A DNA stretch of 64,000 nucleotides from the NCBI GenBank assembly GCA_038528235.1, contig JBCBEX010000011.1, forward strand, positions 14,142 to 78,141, in the 5' to 3' direction. This DNA is from JBCBEX01 sp038528235. Its GTDB lineage: Bacteria > Bacteroidota > Rhodothermia > Rhodothermales > Rubricoccaceae. The position numbers and the translations under genes were made by a program. Positions 40,315 to 48,943 of this stretch are shown here, piece by piece (positions within the stretch are counted from its first letter, which is position 1; the number at the start of each line of letters is the position of its first letter). Under the pieces are notes generated by a model. The model searched no databases. It worked only from the letters and a program-made list of their open reading frames with translations, and was not told the DNA's origin.

Positions 40315-42456
40315 ATGCCCCGCCCCCTCAACCGCGCTGCGCTCAAGCGCGACCTCCTCGCCCTCCTCCGGAACAACGGCACGCAGGCCTTTCGCCCGAA
40401 GGAACTCGCGAAGTACCTCTCCCTCGGCAAGGGGCGCGAGCCGTTCCGCCTCTTCCGCGACGTACTCTCGGAGTTGGAGGAGGCGGGCCTCGTCCAGAAG
40501 GTCAAGGGCAACCGCTACCAGCATCGGAAGCAGCGCAAGGGAGCCTTCGCCGAAGGCACGCTCACCATGCATCCGAGCGGCTACGGCTTCGTGAACCTCG
40601 ACCGCACCGACGCGGACGACGACCTCTTCGTGCGCGCCAACCGGCTTCGCAATGCACTGCACGGCGACCGCGTCCGCGTGGCGCTCGCCGCGCCCGTCCG
40701 CGGCCGGCAGGACCGTAAGCAGGAAGCCGAGGTCGTGGAAGTGCTTCGCCGTGGCCGTACGCACACCGTCGGCACGTTCGACAAGATGGGGCACTTTGCG
40801 TTCGTGAAGGCCGACGACCCGAAGCAGACGAAGGATATCTACGTGCCGAAGGAGCACTTCAACGGGGCCGAGCAGGGCGACAAGGTGATGGTCTCCATCG
40901 ACCACTACGAGGACCCGAAGGGCTCCCCGGAAGGCCGCATCCTGAGCGTGCTCGGCCGGCCCGACGACCCCGGGGTAGCCGTGCTCTCGGTAGCACTCGC
41001 GCAGGGCATCCGCTCCGACTTCCCCCCCGCTGTCGAGGCCGAGGCCGAGGCGATTCCCGTCGCGATTCCTAAGAAGGAGATTGCCCGGCGCCTCGACCTC
41101 CGCGACGCGATGATCTTCACCATCGACCCGGAGGACGCCAAGGACTTCGACGACGCCATCTCCATCGAGCGGCTCGACAGCGGCGACTTCCGCCTCGGCG
41201 TCCACATCGCGGACGTCTCGCACTATGTCGAGGAGAACACCGAACTCGACCGCGAAGCCTTCGAGCGCGGCACCTCGACCTACCTGGTGGACCGCGTTAT
41301 TCCGATGCTGCCGGAGCGGCTCTCCAACGGCGTCTGCTCGCTGCGACCGCACGAGGACAAACTGACGTACTCGTGCCTGATGACGGTCTCGGCGCGCGGT
41401 AAAATCCGCGACTGGGAGATCCGCGAAACGGTGATCCACTCGAAGGCGCGGCTGACCTACGAGGAGGCGCAGCAGATTCTCGACGGCGGCATCCAGGAGC
41501 ATCAGGTCAAGGACGAGGTGTTGCTCGCGGGCAAGCTCGCGCGGACGCTCACGCGAAAGCGCCTGCGCGAAGGGTCGATCGACTTCGACACGCCGGAGGT
41601 GCGCATCATCCTCAACGAGGCAGGCACGCCCATCGACATCGTTCGAAAGGAGCGCATCGAGGCCAACCGGCTCATTGAGGAGTGCATGCTGCTCGCCAAC
41701 CGCTGCGTGTCGATGGAGATCGGCAAGGTGTCGAAGTCGAAGCGCAAGCCGTTTGTCTACCGCATCCACGCCACGCCGGACACGGAGCGCATCCTGGCGC
41801 TGGCGCGCTATGTGAAGGCGTTCGGCTACCGCCTCCCCGTCACCGACGGGACCGTCACGCGCAAGGACCTCAACGACCTCCTGGAACACGTGCGCGGCAC
41901 CGCCGAGGCCGCCGTCATCAAGGTCGAAGCGCTCCGCTCGATGTCGAAGGCCGTCTACTCGACTGAAAACATTGGCCACTACGGGCTGGGCTTCGACTTC
42001 TACAGCCACTTCACCTCGCCCATCCGGCGCTTCCCCGACCTCATCGCCCACCGGCTGCTCAAGCGCTACCTCGCAGGCGGCTCGGCCGTCGAGGAAGAGG
42101 GCCTGCAGATCGCCTGCCGCCACCTCTCCGACCAGGAGCGCGTCGCCGTCGATGCCGAGCGCGAGTCGAAGAAGCTCAAGCAGGTCGAGTACGCCGCGCA
42201 GCACCTCGGCGAGGAGTACGACGGCGTCGTGATGGGCGTGACCAAGTTCGGCGTGTTCGTCGAGATCCAAGACCTGCTCGTCGAGGGCCTCGTGCATGTC
42301 CGCGACATGGACGACTACTTCGAGTACGACCCCGAGAACTACCGCCTCGTCGGGCAGCACACGCGGACCGTCTATCGCATGGGCGACAGCGTCCGTGTCA
42401 AGATCGCCGCCGCCGATGTAGCGAGCCGCAAGATCGACTTGGTGTTCGCGGGGTAA
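40315..42456 (+). CDS. rnr: Ribonuclease R
   Basis: This 713-residue protein starts at MPRPLNRAALKRDLLALL (ATG 40315); the upstream frame is not conserved-looking. A winged-helix-like N-terminus leads to cold-shock domains (GTLTMHPSGYGFVNLD). The RNB catalytic domain follows with IDPEDAKDFDDAISIE, whose Asp cluster binds Mg2+, VHIADVSHYV, and GFDFYSHFTSPIRRFPDL. A C-terminal S1 domain ends it (YDGVVMGVTKFGVFVEI). It degrades structured RNA 3' to 5'. The basic tail of E. coli RNase R is absent. A diverged copy of the last 20 codons lies just downstream. Confidence 0.95.
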   Translation: MPRPLNRAALKRDLLALLRNNGTQAFRPKELAKYLSLGKGREPFRLFRDVLSELEEAGLVQKVKGNRYQHRKQRKGAFAEGTLTMHPSGYGFVNLDRTDADDDLFVRANRLRNALHGDRVRVALAAPVRGRQDRKQEAEVVEVLRRGRTHTVGTFDKMGHFAFVKADDPKQTKDIYVPKEHFNGAEQGDKVMVSIDHYEDPKGSPEGRILSVLGRPDDPGVAVLSVALAQGIRSDFPPAVEAEAEAIPVAIPKKEIARRLDLRDAMIFTIDPEDAKDFDDAISIERLDSGDFRLGVHIADVSHYVEENTELDREAFERGTSTYLVDRVIPMLPERLSNGVCSLRPHEDKLTYSCLMTVSARGKIRDWEIRETVIHSKARLTYEEAQQILDGGIQEHQVKDEVLLAGKLARTLTRKRLREGSIDFDTPEVRIILNEAGTPIDIVRKERIEANRLIEECMLLANRCVSMEIGKVSKSKRKPFVYRIHATPDTERILALARYVKAFGYRLPVTDGTVTRKDLNDLLEHVRGTAEAAVIKVEALRSMSKAVYSTENIGHYGLGFDFYSHFTSPIRRFPDLIAHRLLKRYLAGGSAVEEEGLQIACRHLSDQERVAVDAERESKKLKQVEYAAQHLGEEYDGVVMGVTKFGVFVEIQDLLVEGLVHVRDMDDYFEYDPENYRLVGQHTRTVYRMGDSVRVKIAAADVASRKIDLVFAG

Positions 42457-42544
42457 CCCGCCCGAGGGCGGCTCTGACAACTCGCGTCAAGATCGCCGCC
42501 GCCGACGTGGCGAGCCGCAAGATCGCCTTGGTGTTCGCGGGGTA
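42394..42544 (+). repeat. Duplicated 3' end of rnr (62 bp, offset 89 bp)
   Basis: The last 62 bp of rnr (42394-42455) recur at 42483-42544 with 4 differences. The second copy still reads RVKIAAADVASRKIALVFAG followed by a stop, against RVKIAAADVASRKIDLVFAG in rnr. Three of the four changes are synonymous. The copy has no start codon or gene body of its own. Between the copies lies CCGCCCGAGGGCGG (42458-42471), a small hairpin. Confidence 0.9.
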
Positions 42545-42617
42545 GCTGAAAGATCAGCGTTCGAGAAGTGGACAGGTCTGAGTACCTTCGCGTCGGCACT
42601 CATCGGTCTATGCACAC

Positions 42618-43256
42618 ATGCGCTGCACTCTACTCTTCCTGACTCTGCTTCTCAGCACGGACGCCTCAACGGCGCAGCGCTCCATCGCATATGGCTACCG
42701 TGTAGGTGCCACGCTCTCGTCGATTGCCCTCGACTACGGCCCGACAGCGCGCGCCTCTACGAACCGTGGACCTGGCTTCGAAGCCGCGTTCATCGCAGAA
42801 GTGACCCCGACGGACGTGTTTGGCGTGGTCGCTGAAGTTGGGGTGTCGATGCGAAGCTACTCCTACACGGCTTTTCCCCGGAGCATCCTGCCAGGTGGCC
42901 GCACCAGCGAGCAAGACGTCACCACGGCGTTCAACACCCTTTCGCTCGGGGCGCTCGGACGGCTCTTTCCTGGCGGTCAAAGCGACTTCGGAACGTACTT
43001 CACGGCTGGACCGCGTATGGACATCCTGCTCGGGCGCATCACGTTTGCCGATACCGAGGCAGATTCGCTAGCCCCCTTACTCGCTCGCTTCAGCGTGAGC
43101 GGGCTCGTCGGGTTGGGTCTGGCTTTGGAACCCCCAGGGTGGCCCGACACGCGTGTCGAGTTTGCCTACAGACTGACGCTTACCGACTTCCTGGACGACC
43201 CGTCAGTACGAGGAACCGTGGACAGCTTCGGCCTCGGCGTCTCGTTCGTGTGGTAG
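42618..43256 (+). CDS. PorT-like outer-membrane beta-barrel protein
   Basis: This 212-residue protein (ATG 42618) has a signal peptide (MRCTLLFLTLLLSTDASTAQ) and ends in VSFVW, with a terminal aromatic residue. The body alternates hydrophobic and polar residues (YGYRVGATLSSIALDY, FGVVAEVGVSMRSYSY, RFSVSGLVGLGLAL). This matches the small PorT/OmpX-like barrels of Bacteroidota. The role is unknown. It follows the duplicated rnr tail and is convergent with the ABC permease gene, 6 bp away. Confidence 0.7.
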   Translation: MRCTLLFLTLLLSTDASTAQRSIAYGYRVGATLSSIALDYGPTARASTNRGPGFEAAFIAEVTPTDVFGVVAEVGVSMRSYSYTAFPRSILPGGRTSEQDVTTAFNTLSLGALGRLFPGGQSDFGTYFTAGPRMDILLGRITFADTEADSLAPLLARFSVSGLVGLGLALEPPGWPDTRVEFAYRLTLTDFLDDPSVRGTVDSFGLGVSFVW

Positions 43257-43262
43257 CTGGCA

Positions 43263-44576
43263 CTACGAGGCCCGCGCCCACTGCCACAGCTCCTTGAACG
43301 ATGCCTTCTTGCCATACATCAGCATGCCCGTGCGATAGATTCGCGCCGCAACCCAAAGCAGCCCCAACGCGGTAGCTCCCAGGAGGGCGATGCCGAGCGT
43401 GTGTTGCCACCACGGCACGTCCGTGACCACATGGCGCGCCACCATCAGGATCGGCGCAAACGGCGGGACGAGCGACATGCCGAGCGCGAACGGCGCGTTG
43501 GGCGCGTTCAGGATCGGCATCAGCACCAAGAGCGGCGTGACGACCAGCGGCATGATGAGCGGCACCATCAGCGACTGTGCGTCCGACTCCTGATCGACGG
43601 CCGCCCCGACGGCCGCCATGAGCGCGGCGTAGAGCACAAAGCCACCCAGGAAGTAGACACCGAGCGTGAGGAAAAGGACGGGCGAAAACAGCTGCCCGAA
43701 CGCCTCCACATCGAACGGTAGCGCCTCCGCAGCCTGGCCCGCGGCCTCAGGGTCCTGCGCGGCTGCCACGGTGGCCGGATCGATAAACAGCGGCAGAAGG
43801 CTCCCGAGCGCGAATAGGCCGCCGAGAATGAGCACCGCCCAAGCTACAAGCTGGGTCAGTCCGATTGCCCCAATCCCGAGCACCTTGCCGACGATCAGGT
43901 CGAACGGCCGGACGCTCGACGCCATCACCTCGACGATGCGGTTGGCCTTCTCTTCGATAACGCCGCGCAAGACCATCAGGCCGTAGAAATAGACCACGAA
44001 GAACATGAACGAGCCCATCGCATAGCCGACCATGAACGACGCGCCGGTCATGTCGGCGCTCTCCCCTTCTTCGCTCACCGTGCGCACCGTAAATCCAACG
44101 CCGCGATCGAGATCAGCCATGACCTCCTCAGAAAGCCCGGCCGCCCGGAGCCGCTCCGCTTCCACGGCGTCTCGGATGGCCCGTCGGAGGTCACCCTGCT
44201 GCGAGATACCACCGCCGCCCTGGTTGTAGAGCACCGCATCGGCCTCGCCTGCGAGTAGCCCAACGGGCAGCACGACGTACGCCGCAACGTCTCCGGCGAG
44301 CAAGTCGGCCCGGAGGCTATCCAGCGGTAGGCCAGCGTCGGCGATCGTCACCTCGAAGCCTCCACCCAGGCTCTCCTCGACGGCACTGGCGAGGCGGCCC
44401 GTCTCATCCACGAGCGCGATCGGGGTCGTCTCGGCCTCGTCGAGCAGCACGAAGAAGAAAATCGGGAGCACGAACATGGCCGCGAGCAGCACGGGCGCAA
44501 GCAGCGTGGTCAGGATGAACCACTTCGAGCGGATGCGGCGCTTGTACTCGGTTTGCGCGATCAGGGTGAGGGACAT
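43263..44576 (-). CDS. ABC-2-type permease, NatB-like
   Basis: This 437-residue protein (ATG 44576) starts MSLTLIAQTEYKRRIRSKWF with a first membrane span at about 20-45 (ILTTLLAPVLLAAMFVLPIF). A large extracytoplasmic domain follows (about 45-190), then five or six more spans. GVIEEKANRIVEVMASSVRPF is the conserved cytoplasmic loop of ABC-2/NatB exporters. Its ATPase partner is encoded 54 bp upstream. NatAB-type systems export Na+ or small compounds in other bacteria; the cargo here is unproven. Confidence 0.85.
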   Translation of the reverse strand: MSLTLIAQTEYKRRIRSKWFILTTLLAPVLLAAMFVLPIFFFVLLDEAETTPIALVDETGRLASAVEESLGGGFEVTIADAGLPLDSLRADLLAGDVAAYVVLPVGLLAGEADAVLYNQGGGGISQQGDLRRAIRDAVEAERLRAAGLSEEVMADLDRGVGFTVRTVSEEGESADMTGASFMVGYAMGSFMFFVVYFYGLMVLRGVIEEKANRIVEVMASSVRPFDLIVGKVLGIGAIGLTQLVAWAVLILGGLFALGSLLPLFIDPATVAAAQDPEAAGQAAEALPFDVEAFGQLFSPVLFLTLGVYFLGGFVLYAALMAAVGAAVDQESDAQSLMVPLIMPLVVTPLLVLMPILNAPNAPFALGMSLVPPFAPILMVARHVVTDVPWWQHTLGIALLGATALGLLWVAARIYRTGMLMYGKKASFKELWQWARAS

Positions 44577-44630
44577 GGCGAAGCGAGAACAGGGACGTGG
44601 GTGAAACGGCTCGGCGCGAGGCGATGGCAG

Positions 44631-45566
44631 CTAGAGACTCACCGGCGCGTTGAGGTCCGAACTAACCCCCCGCTCAACAGCCAGCTTGTAGATCACATTC
44701 AGGGGCGGTTCGTGTAGCTCGAAGTGGGACACGTCGGCGCCGGCGTTGAGCGCTGCCTTCAAGACCTGCCGTGCAGGCGTCGCGTCGGCCAGCAGCACTT
44801 CGGCGGCGCCACGGCTTCGCGACTCGACCGTGACCAGCCGCTGCTGCTGCAACCTGTCGAGCCACGCGTCGGGGCCGTCGAAGCGCACCGTGAGCGTGTT
44901 CGACCCGAATCGTCGTTTTACGTCGCGCAGCGCACCGGAGAGTACCACCTCGCCCTGCGCGATCAGGCACACGTCGTCGCAGAGCTTCTCGACCTGCTCC
45001 AAGCGGTGCGAAGCAAAGAGGATGATGCGGCCGTCGGCGCGGAGTTCCTGGATGATGTCGCGCAGCAAGTCTGCGTTGATCGGGTCGAGGCCGCTAAAGG
45101 GCTCGTCGAGGATGAGCAGGTCAGGCGCGTGCGCGATGGTGGCGACGAACTGCACCTTCTGCTGCATGCCCTTCGAGAGGGCTTCGACCTCCGCGTTCCA
45201 CTGGTCGCCCAGTTCGAGGCGCCCCATCCAGTCACGACAGGTTCTCTCGGCGTCCGACCGCCGCATGCCCTTCAGCTGCGCGAGATAGACGAGTTGCTCG
45301 CCCACCTTCATCTTCTTGTACAGCCCGCGCTCTTCGGGGAGGTAGCCCATCCGGCGCTGCGAGGCCGGCCCGACAGACTGCCCTCCCAGGGTCACCGACC
45401 CCGCATCCGGTACCGTGATGTATGTGATCATCCGGATCGTGGACGTCTTCCCTGCCCCGTTCGGCCCGAGCAGCCCGAAAATGCGCCCTGGCTCGGCCGA
45501 GAAAGAGACACCGTCGACTGCGGTGAACGAACCGTAGCGTTTGACGACCTGATCGACGTGCAGCAT
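44631..45566 (-). CDS. ABC transporter ATP-binding protein, NatA-like
   Basis: This 311-residue protein (ATG 45566) has Walker A LLGPNGAGKTST, Q-loop region GYLPEERGLYKKM, signature ALSKGMQQKVQF, Walker B LLILDEPFSGLDP and H-loop FASHRLEQ. Unlike the CcmA-like protein at 3976, its switch His is present. The C-terminal ~80 residues form the extra domain common to NatA-like ATPases. It is paired with the permease gene downstream on the same strand. Confidence 0.9.
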   Translation of the reverse strand: MLHVDQVVKRYGSFTAVDGVSFSAEPGRIFGLLGPNGAGKTSTIRMITYITVPDAGSVTLGGQSVGPASQRRMGYLPEERGLYKKMKVGEQLVYLAQLKGMRRSDAERTCRDWMGRLELGDQWNAEVEALSKGMQQKVQFVATIAHAPDLLILDEPFSGLDPINADLLRDIIQELRADGRIILFASHRLEQVEKLCDDVCLIAQGEVVLSGALRDVKRRFGSNTLTVRFDGPDAWLDRLQQQRLVTVESRSRGAAEVLLADATPARQVLKAALNAGADVSHFELHEPPLNVIYKLAVERGVSSDLNAPVSL

Positions 45567-45643
45567 GTCAGACTAGCGTGGTGGAATCGATTTCGAACGA
45601 CTGTCGGGATGAGACGGTGAGTGCCTACACCAGGCTTGGAAAC

Positions 45644-46273
45644 TCACTCGTCCCCATAAACGGCGGTGCGAAGCCAGTCGGCGTAGGACACGGAGCAGTC
45701 GGCGAGCAGCGGACGCGGGGGGCCGTGACGCATCGTGAAGGCGATCGCGAGGCGAAGCATGTTGACGAGCGGCTGCGTGTCCGCTTTCGACGTCGCGTCG
45801 TTGTCGAAGCCTTCGAAGCAGATCGAGCAGTATTCCTTGCCCTGGACGACGAGCCGCGTCAGTTCGAGATCGCAGCCTTCGTCGGGCGCGTTCTCTGACG
45901 TGGCTTCGCGCAGCGTGTTGCGGTCCAGCACGAAGACGCGCGTGAGGCGGTGTTTCTCGATGTCCCACCACTCATCCGTGTCAGGGCGCTGGTCGGGATC
46001 GTCGAGTGGGAAGCGCCACTTCGTCCAGATGTCGACGGCTCCGCGCACGTTGACAGCTAGGTCTTCGACGCCGTAGATCCCGGCACAGCGCTTGATCTCC
46101 AGCCGTCCTTTGCGGCGTTTGACGTTCAAGCCACCCGGGGCCGTCGGCACGAGGTACCGATCCGTGCGGTGCTTCTCGATGGGCGGCTGATCGCCCAACC
46201 CGTCGAACCATGCCTGCACATCGTCAGGGATCGGACCGGGCCAGATCCAGCGTACTTCAGCAGTCAGGCGCAT
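45644..46273 (-). CDS. Uncharacterised protein with CYTH-like pattern
   Basis: This 209-residue protein (ATG 46273) is not recognised. It has a regular pattern of charged beta-strands: TAEVRWIW, HRTDRYLVP, LNVKRRKGRLEIK, WTKWRF, LTRVFVLD, CDLELTRLVV and CSICFEGF, ending in a helix. Alternating Lys/Arg and Glu on strands is what CYTH/triphosphate-tunnel enzymes show, but the diagnostic ExExK at the N-terminus is not clear. There is no signal peptide. It lies between thrA and the NatAB-like genes, 77 bp from the ATPase gene. Confidence 0.6.
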   Translation of the reverse strand: MRLTAEVRWIWPGPIPDDVQAWFDGLGDQPPIEKHRTDRYLVPTAPGGLNVKRRKGRLEIKRCAGIYGVEDLAVNVRGAVDIWTKWRFPLDDPDQRPDTDEWWDIEKHRLTRVFVLDRNTLREATSENAPDEGCDLELTRLVVQGKEYCSICFEGFDNDATSKADTQPLVNMLRLAIAFTMRHGPPRPLLADCSVSYADWLRTAVYGDE

Positions 46274-46296
46274 GAGCAGTGCAACGTGGGGTGGGT

Positions 46297-46346
46297 GAAT
46301 CGGACTCGGCGAATCGGACTCGGCGAATCGGACTCGGCGAATCGGA
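46297..46346. repeat. 14-bp tandem repeat, about 3.6 copies
   Basis: GAATCGGACTCGGC is repeated three times from 46297 to 46338, with a partial fourth copy to 46346. It starts 23 bp upstream of the start codon of the 45644-46273 gene and lies 43 bp past the thrA stop. Confidence 0.9.
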
Positions 46347-46389
46347 GCACGAGACCCGCGTTCAGGACGTTAGATCGAGCTGGTTCGAC

Positions 46390-48864
46390 TTACATGGCCT
46401 GGGCGGCCCGCACGACATCGGCGAGAAGAACGGCTGTCGTGATGTCGATGCTCGCCCCTGGTCCCTGCACGATGAGCGGCTCGGGGGCATAGCGGTCCGT
46501 CGTGCAGATGGCGATGTGCGTGGATCCAGAGAGACGGGCAAGTGGAGACGCAACAGGCACCGCCTGGACAACGCACCGGAGCACGCCAGCTTCCACGTCG
46601 AGCGTGCTCACGTACTGCAAGACCCCGTCCGCGTCATCGGTGCGACGCCGCCACTCGTCGTCGAGTTCGGGCAGGCGCTCCCAGAAGCGGTCCAGGGGAA
46701 GCGTGGCAAACTCGTCGGGGACGAGCGAGGTCGTCTCTACATCGGCCAACTCTAGGTCGCCAAAGCCAGCATCTGGACCGAGCTCGCGAGCAAGGATGAG
46801 CAGCTTGCGCGCCGCGTCGACGCCGACGAGGTCGTCGCGGGGATCGGGCTCGGTGTAGCCAGCCAGGTGCGCCTGCCGGACGGCTTCAGAGAACGCCACG
46901 CCGTCGCGCAGGGCATTGAACACGGAGCCGAGCGTTCCCGACAGCACCCCCTCGACCCGGCGCACGCGGTCCCCGGTGCGGACGGCTTCCCGGAGCGAGG
47001 CCAAGAGCGCCAACCCAGCCCCCACCGTCGTGTCGTATAGGAACGACGCGCGGCACGACCGGACCGCACTCTGCAAGTCTTGCCAATATGCTCGTTCGAG
47101 CGTCCCGGCCTGCTTGTTCGGAGTCACGACGGCTATGCCGGCCCGCAGTAGTTCGGGGTAGAGACGCGCCACGGTCTCCGACGCCGTCGCGTCGATCACG
47201 ACTAGGCGTTCGAGGCGCGCGGTCGTGATCGCGACGAGCAGATCGGCGAGGGTGTAGTCGTCGCGGAGCGCCATATCGGCGCACGGCAGACCATTCGGGT
47301 CGTAAGCCGCCTGCGAGGTCGTCGCCAGGCCGACCAGCTTCAGGTTGACCTGCTGGTCTAGGAGCGCCGCGTACTGCGCGTCGAGGAGCGCGAGCAGACG
47401 GGTCCCGACGGCCCCCGCCCCGACGAGCACGAGGTGGGCGCGGGTACGCTTCATCGCGAATGCCTCGTGCAACGCGCGGACGGCCGCCGAGGCATCGGCT
47501 TCGGACACCGCCGCAGAGATGGCCGTGTCTGAAGCCCCCTGCGCGATGGCCAGCACGTTGATGCGTGCCTTGCCCAAGGTGGCGAACATGCGCCCAGCCA
47601 CGCCCGGCGCGTAGTGCATGAAGTCGCCGACGGCCGCCACCACCGCCGCGCCTGGCTCTACATCGACGCCGAGGAGGTCGCCTCGCTCCAACTCCGAGGA
47701 CAGCGCGGCCTGGAGGATGCGCTGCGCCCCATCGGCGTCGCTACCGCGAACGGCCAGCGTCACGGTCTGCTCGCTCGACGCCTGCGCCATGAGGAACACG
47801 TCGATGCTCGCCGTCGCGAGCGCGTCGAAGGCGCGGGCGGCCAACGCTGAGGCGCCCGAAGCGCCGTTGCCGCGCAACGTGACGAGGGCCGCACCTCGCA
47901 CGGCCGTGACGGCTTTGACGGTGCCCTCTGCCCCCGTTCGCTCGTCAGAGATGACCGTGGCGGCCCCCTCTGCATCCATGGTGTTGCGGATGTCGAGCGG
48001 CACGCTGCGGCGCACGAGCGGGCGCATCGTGCGCGGGTGAAGCACCTTGGCGCCAAAGAACGCCAGTTCCGCGGCCTCTTGATAGCTCAGTCGGTCGAGC
48101 GTGAAGGCTTCGGGCACGAGGCGCGGATCGGCGGACAGGACGCCGTTGACGTCGGTCCAGATCACCACGCGTCCGGCGTCGAGCGCGTCGGCGAGGATGG
48201 TCGCGGTGTAATCACTACCCGAGCGCCCAAGCGTGGTTGTGACGCCCTCCACCGTTGCAGCCACAAAGCCCGTCACGATGGGAATCACATCGGGCGGTAA
48301 CGAGCCAAACGCGACCTGCGTCAGCGTGCGCGTCGTCACAAAGTCAACGGTCGCCTCGCCGAAGCGGTTGTCGGTGCGCACGAGTTCACGCGCATCCAAC
48401 GCGCGAGCCGGAAGCCCCGCCTTTCGGAAAGCCGCAGCCACGAGCGGTACGCTCGCGCGCTCACCCGCCGAGATAATGGCGTCGGTGAACCGGGGGCTGC
48501 ACTCGCGGAGCAGAAATACGCCATCGAGGAGCTCCCGAACCTGCTCCCACAACGCATCGAGGTCGGCGCGAAGCGGCGTGTACTCGGCCGGATCGGCGAG
48601 GTCGCGGAGGGCGGCTTCATGGCGATCTCGAATCTCACCGAGGATGCTCCGGTGCGTCTCCTCTCGCGCCACAGCCGCGCGGATGGCCTCCAGCAAGCGG
48701 TCCGTCACACCGCCGAACGCCGACGACACCACCACCAGTTGGCCCCGTCGCTGCCGGTAGCGCTCCGACGCAATGAGGCGCACGACATCGCGTACGCGCC
48801 CGGGCGTGCCCACCGACGTACCACCAAACTTGTGAATGACCGCTTGTCCTTGATCCCTGGTCAC
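46390..48864 (-). CDS. thrA: Bifunctional aspartokinase / homoserine dehydrogenase
   Basis: This 824-residue protein has a GTG start at 48864. The aspartokinase half begins with VIHKFGGTSVG, then FTDAIISAGERAS, TTLGRSGSDYTA and two ACT-type regulatory segments (about 310-460). The homoserine dehydrogenase half begins near residue 470 with VLVGAGAVGTRLLALLD, then VTPNKQAGT, and the catalytic region YTEPDPRDDLVGVDAARKLL. It makes aspartyl phosphate and homoserine for Thr, Met and Ile. The ACT domains predict threonine feedback. thrB and thrC are not adjacent. It is preceded by purA, 79 bp away. Confidence 0.95.
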   Translation of the reverse strand: MTRDQGQAVIHKFGGTSVGTPGRVRDVVRLIASERYRQRRGQLVVVSSAFGGVTDRLLEAIRAAVAREETHRSILGEIRDRHEAALRDLADPAEYTPLRADLDALWEQVRELLDGVFLLRECSPRFTDAIISAGERASVPLVAAAFRKAGLPARALDARELVRTDNRFGEATVDFVTTRTLTQVAFGSLPPDVIPIVTGFVAATVEGVTTTLGRSGSDYTATILADALDAGRVVIWTDVNGVLSADPRLVPEAFTLDRLSYQEAAELAFFGAKVLHPRTMRPLVRRSVPLDIRNTMDAEGAATVISDERTGAEGTVKAVTAVRGAALVTLRGNGASGASALAARAFDALATASIDVFLMAQASSEQTVTLAVRGSDADGAQRILQAALSSELERGDLLGVDVEPGAAVVAAVGDFMHYAPGVAGRMFATLGKARINVLAIAQGASDTAISAAVSEADASAAVRALHEAFAMKRTRAHLVLVGAGAVGTRLLALLDAQYAALLDQQVNLKLVGLATTSQAAYDPNGLPCADMALRDDYTLADLLVAITTARLERLVVIDATASETVARLYPELLRAGIAVVTPNKQAGTLERAYWQDLQSAVRSCRASFLYDTTVGAGLALLASLREAVRTGDRVRRVEGVLSGTLGSVFNALRDGVAFSEAVRQAHLAGYTEPDPRDDLVGVDAARKLLILARELGPDAGFGDLELADVETTSLVPDEFATLPLDRFWERLPELDDEWRRRTDDADGVLQYVSTLDVEAGVLRCVVQAVPVASPLARLSGSTHIAICTTDRYAPEPLIVQGPGASIDITTAVLLADVVRAAQAM

Positions 48865-48887
48865 TGGTCCTGTGTGTTGCGGCGCTC

Positions 48888-48920
48888 GGCTAGGCGATCA
48901 GGTGGGCTAGGCGATCAGGT
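48888..48920. repeat. 16-bp direct repeat in the thrA 5' region
   Basis: GGCTAGGCGATCAGGT occurs at 48888-48903 and 48905-48920, separated by one base. It lies in the 79-bp spacer between the purA stop and the thrA start. Confidence 0.9.
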
Positions 48921-48943
48921 TCAGCGTATCCCGTTGCCGTAGC

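Noticed and set aside
48865..48943. Attenuator or leader peptide for thrA
   Set aside because: There is no Thr/Ile-rich leader frame and no terminator/antiterminator pair; only the 16-bp direct repeat is present.
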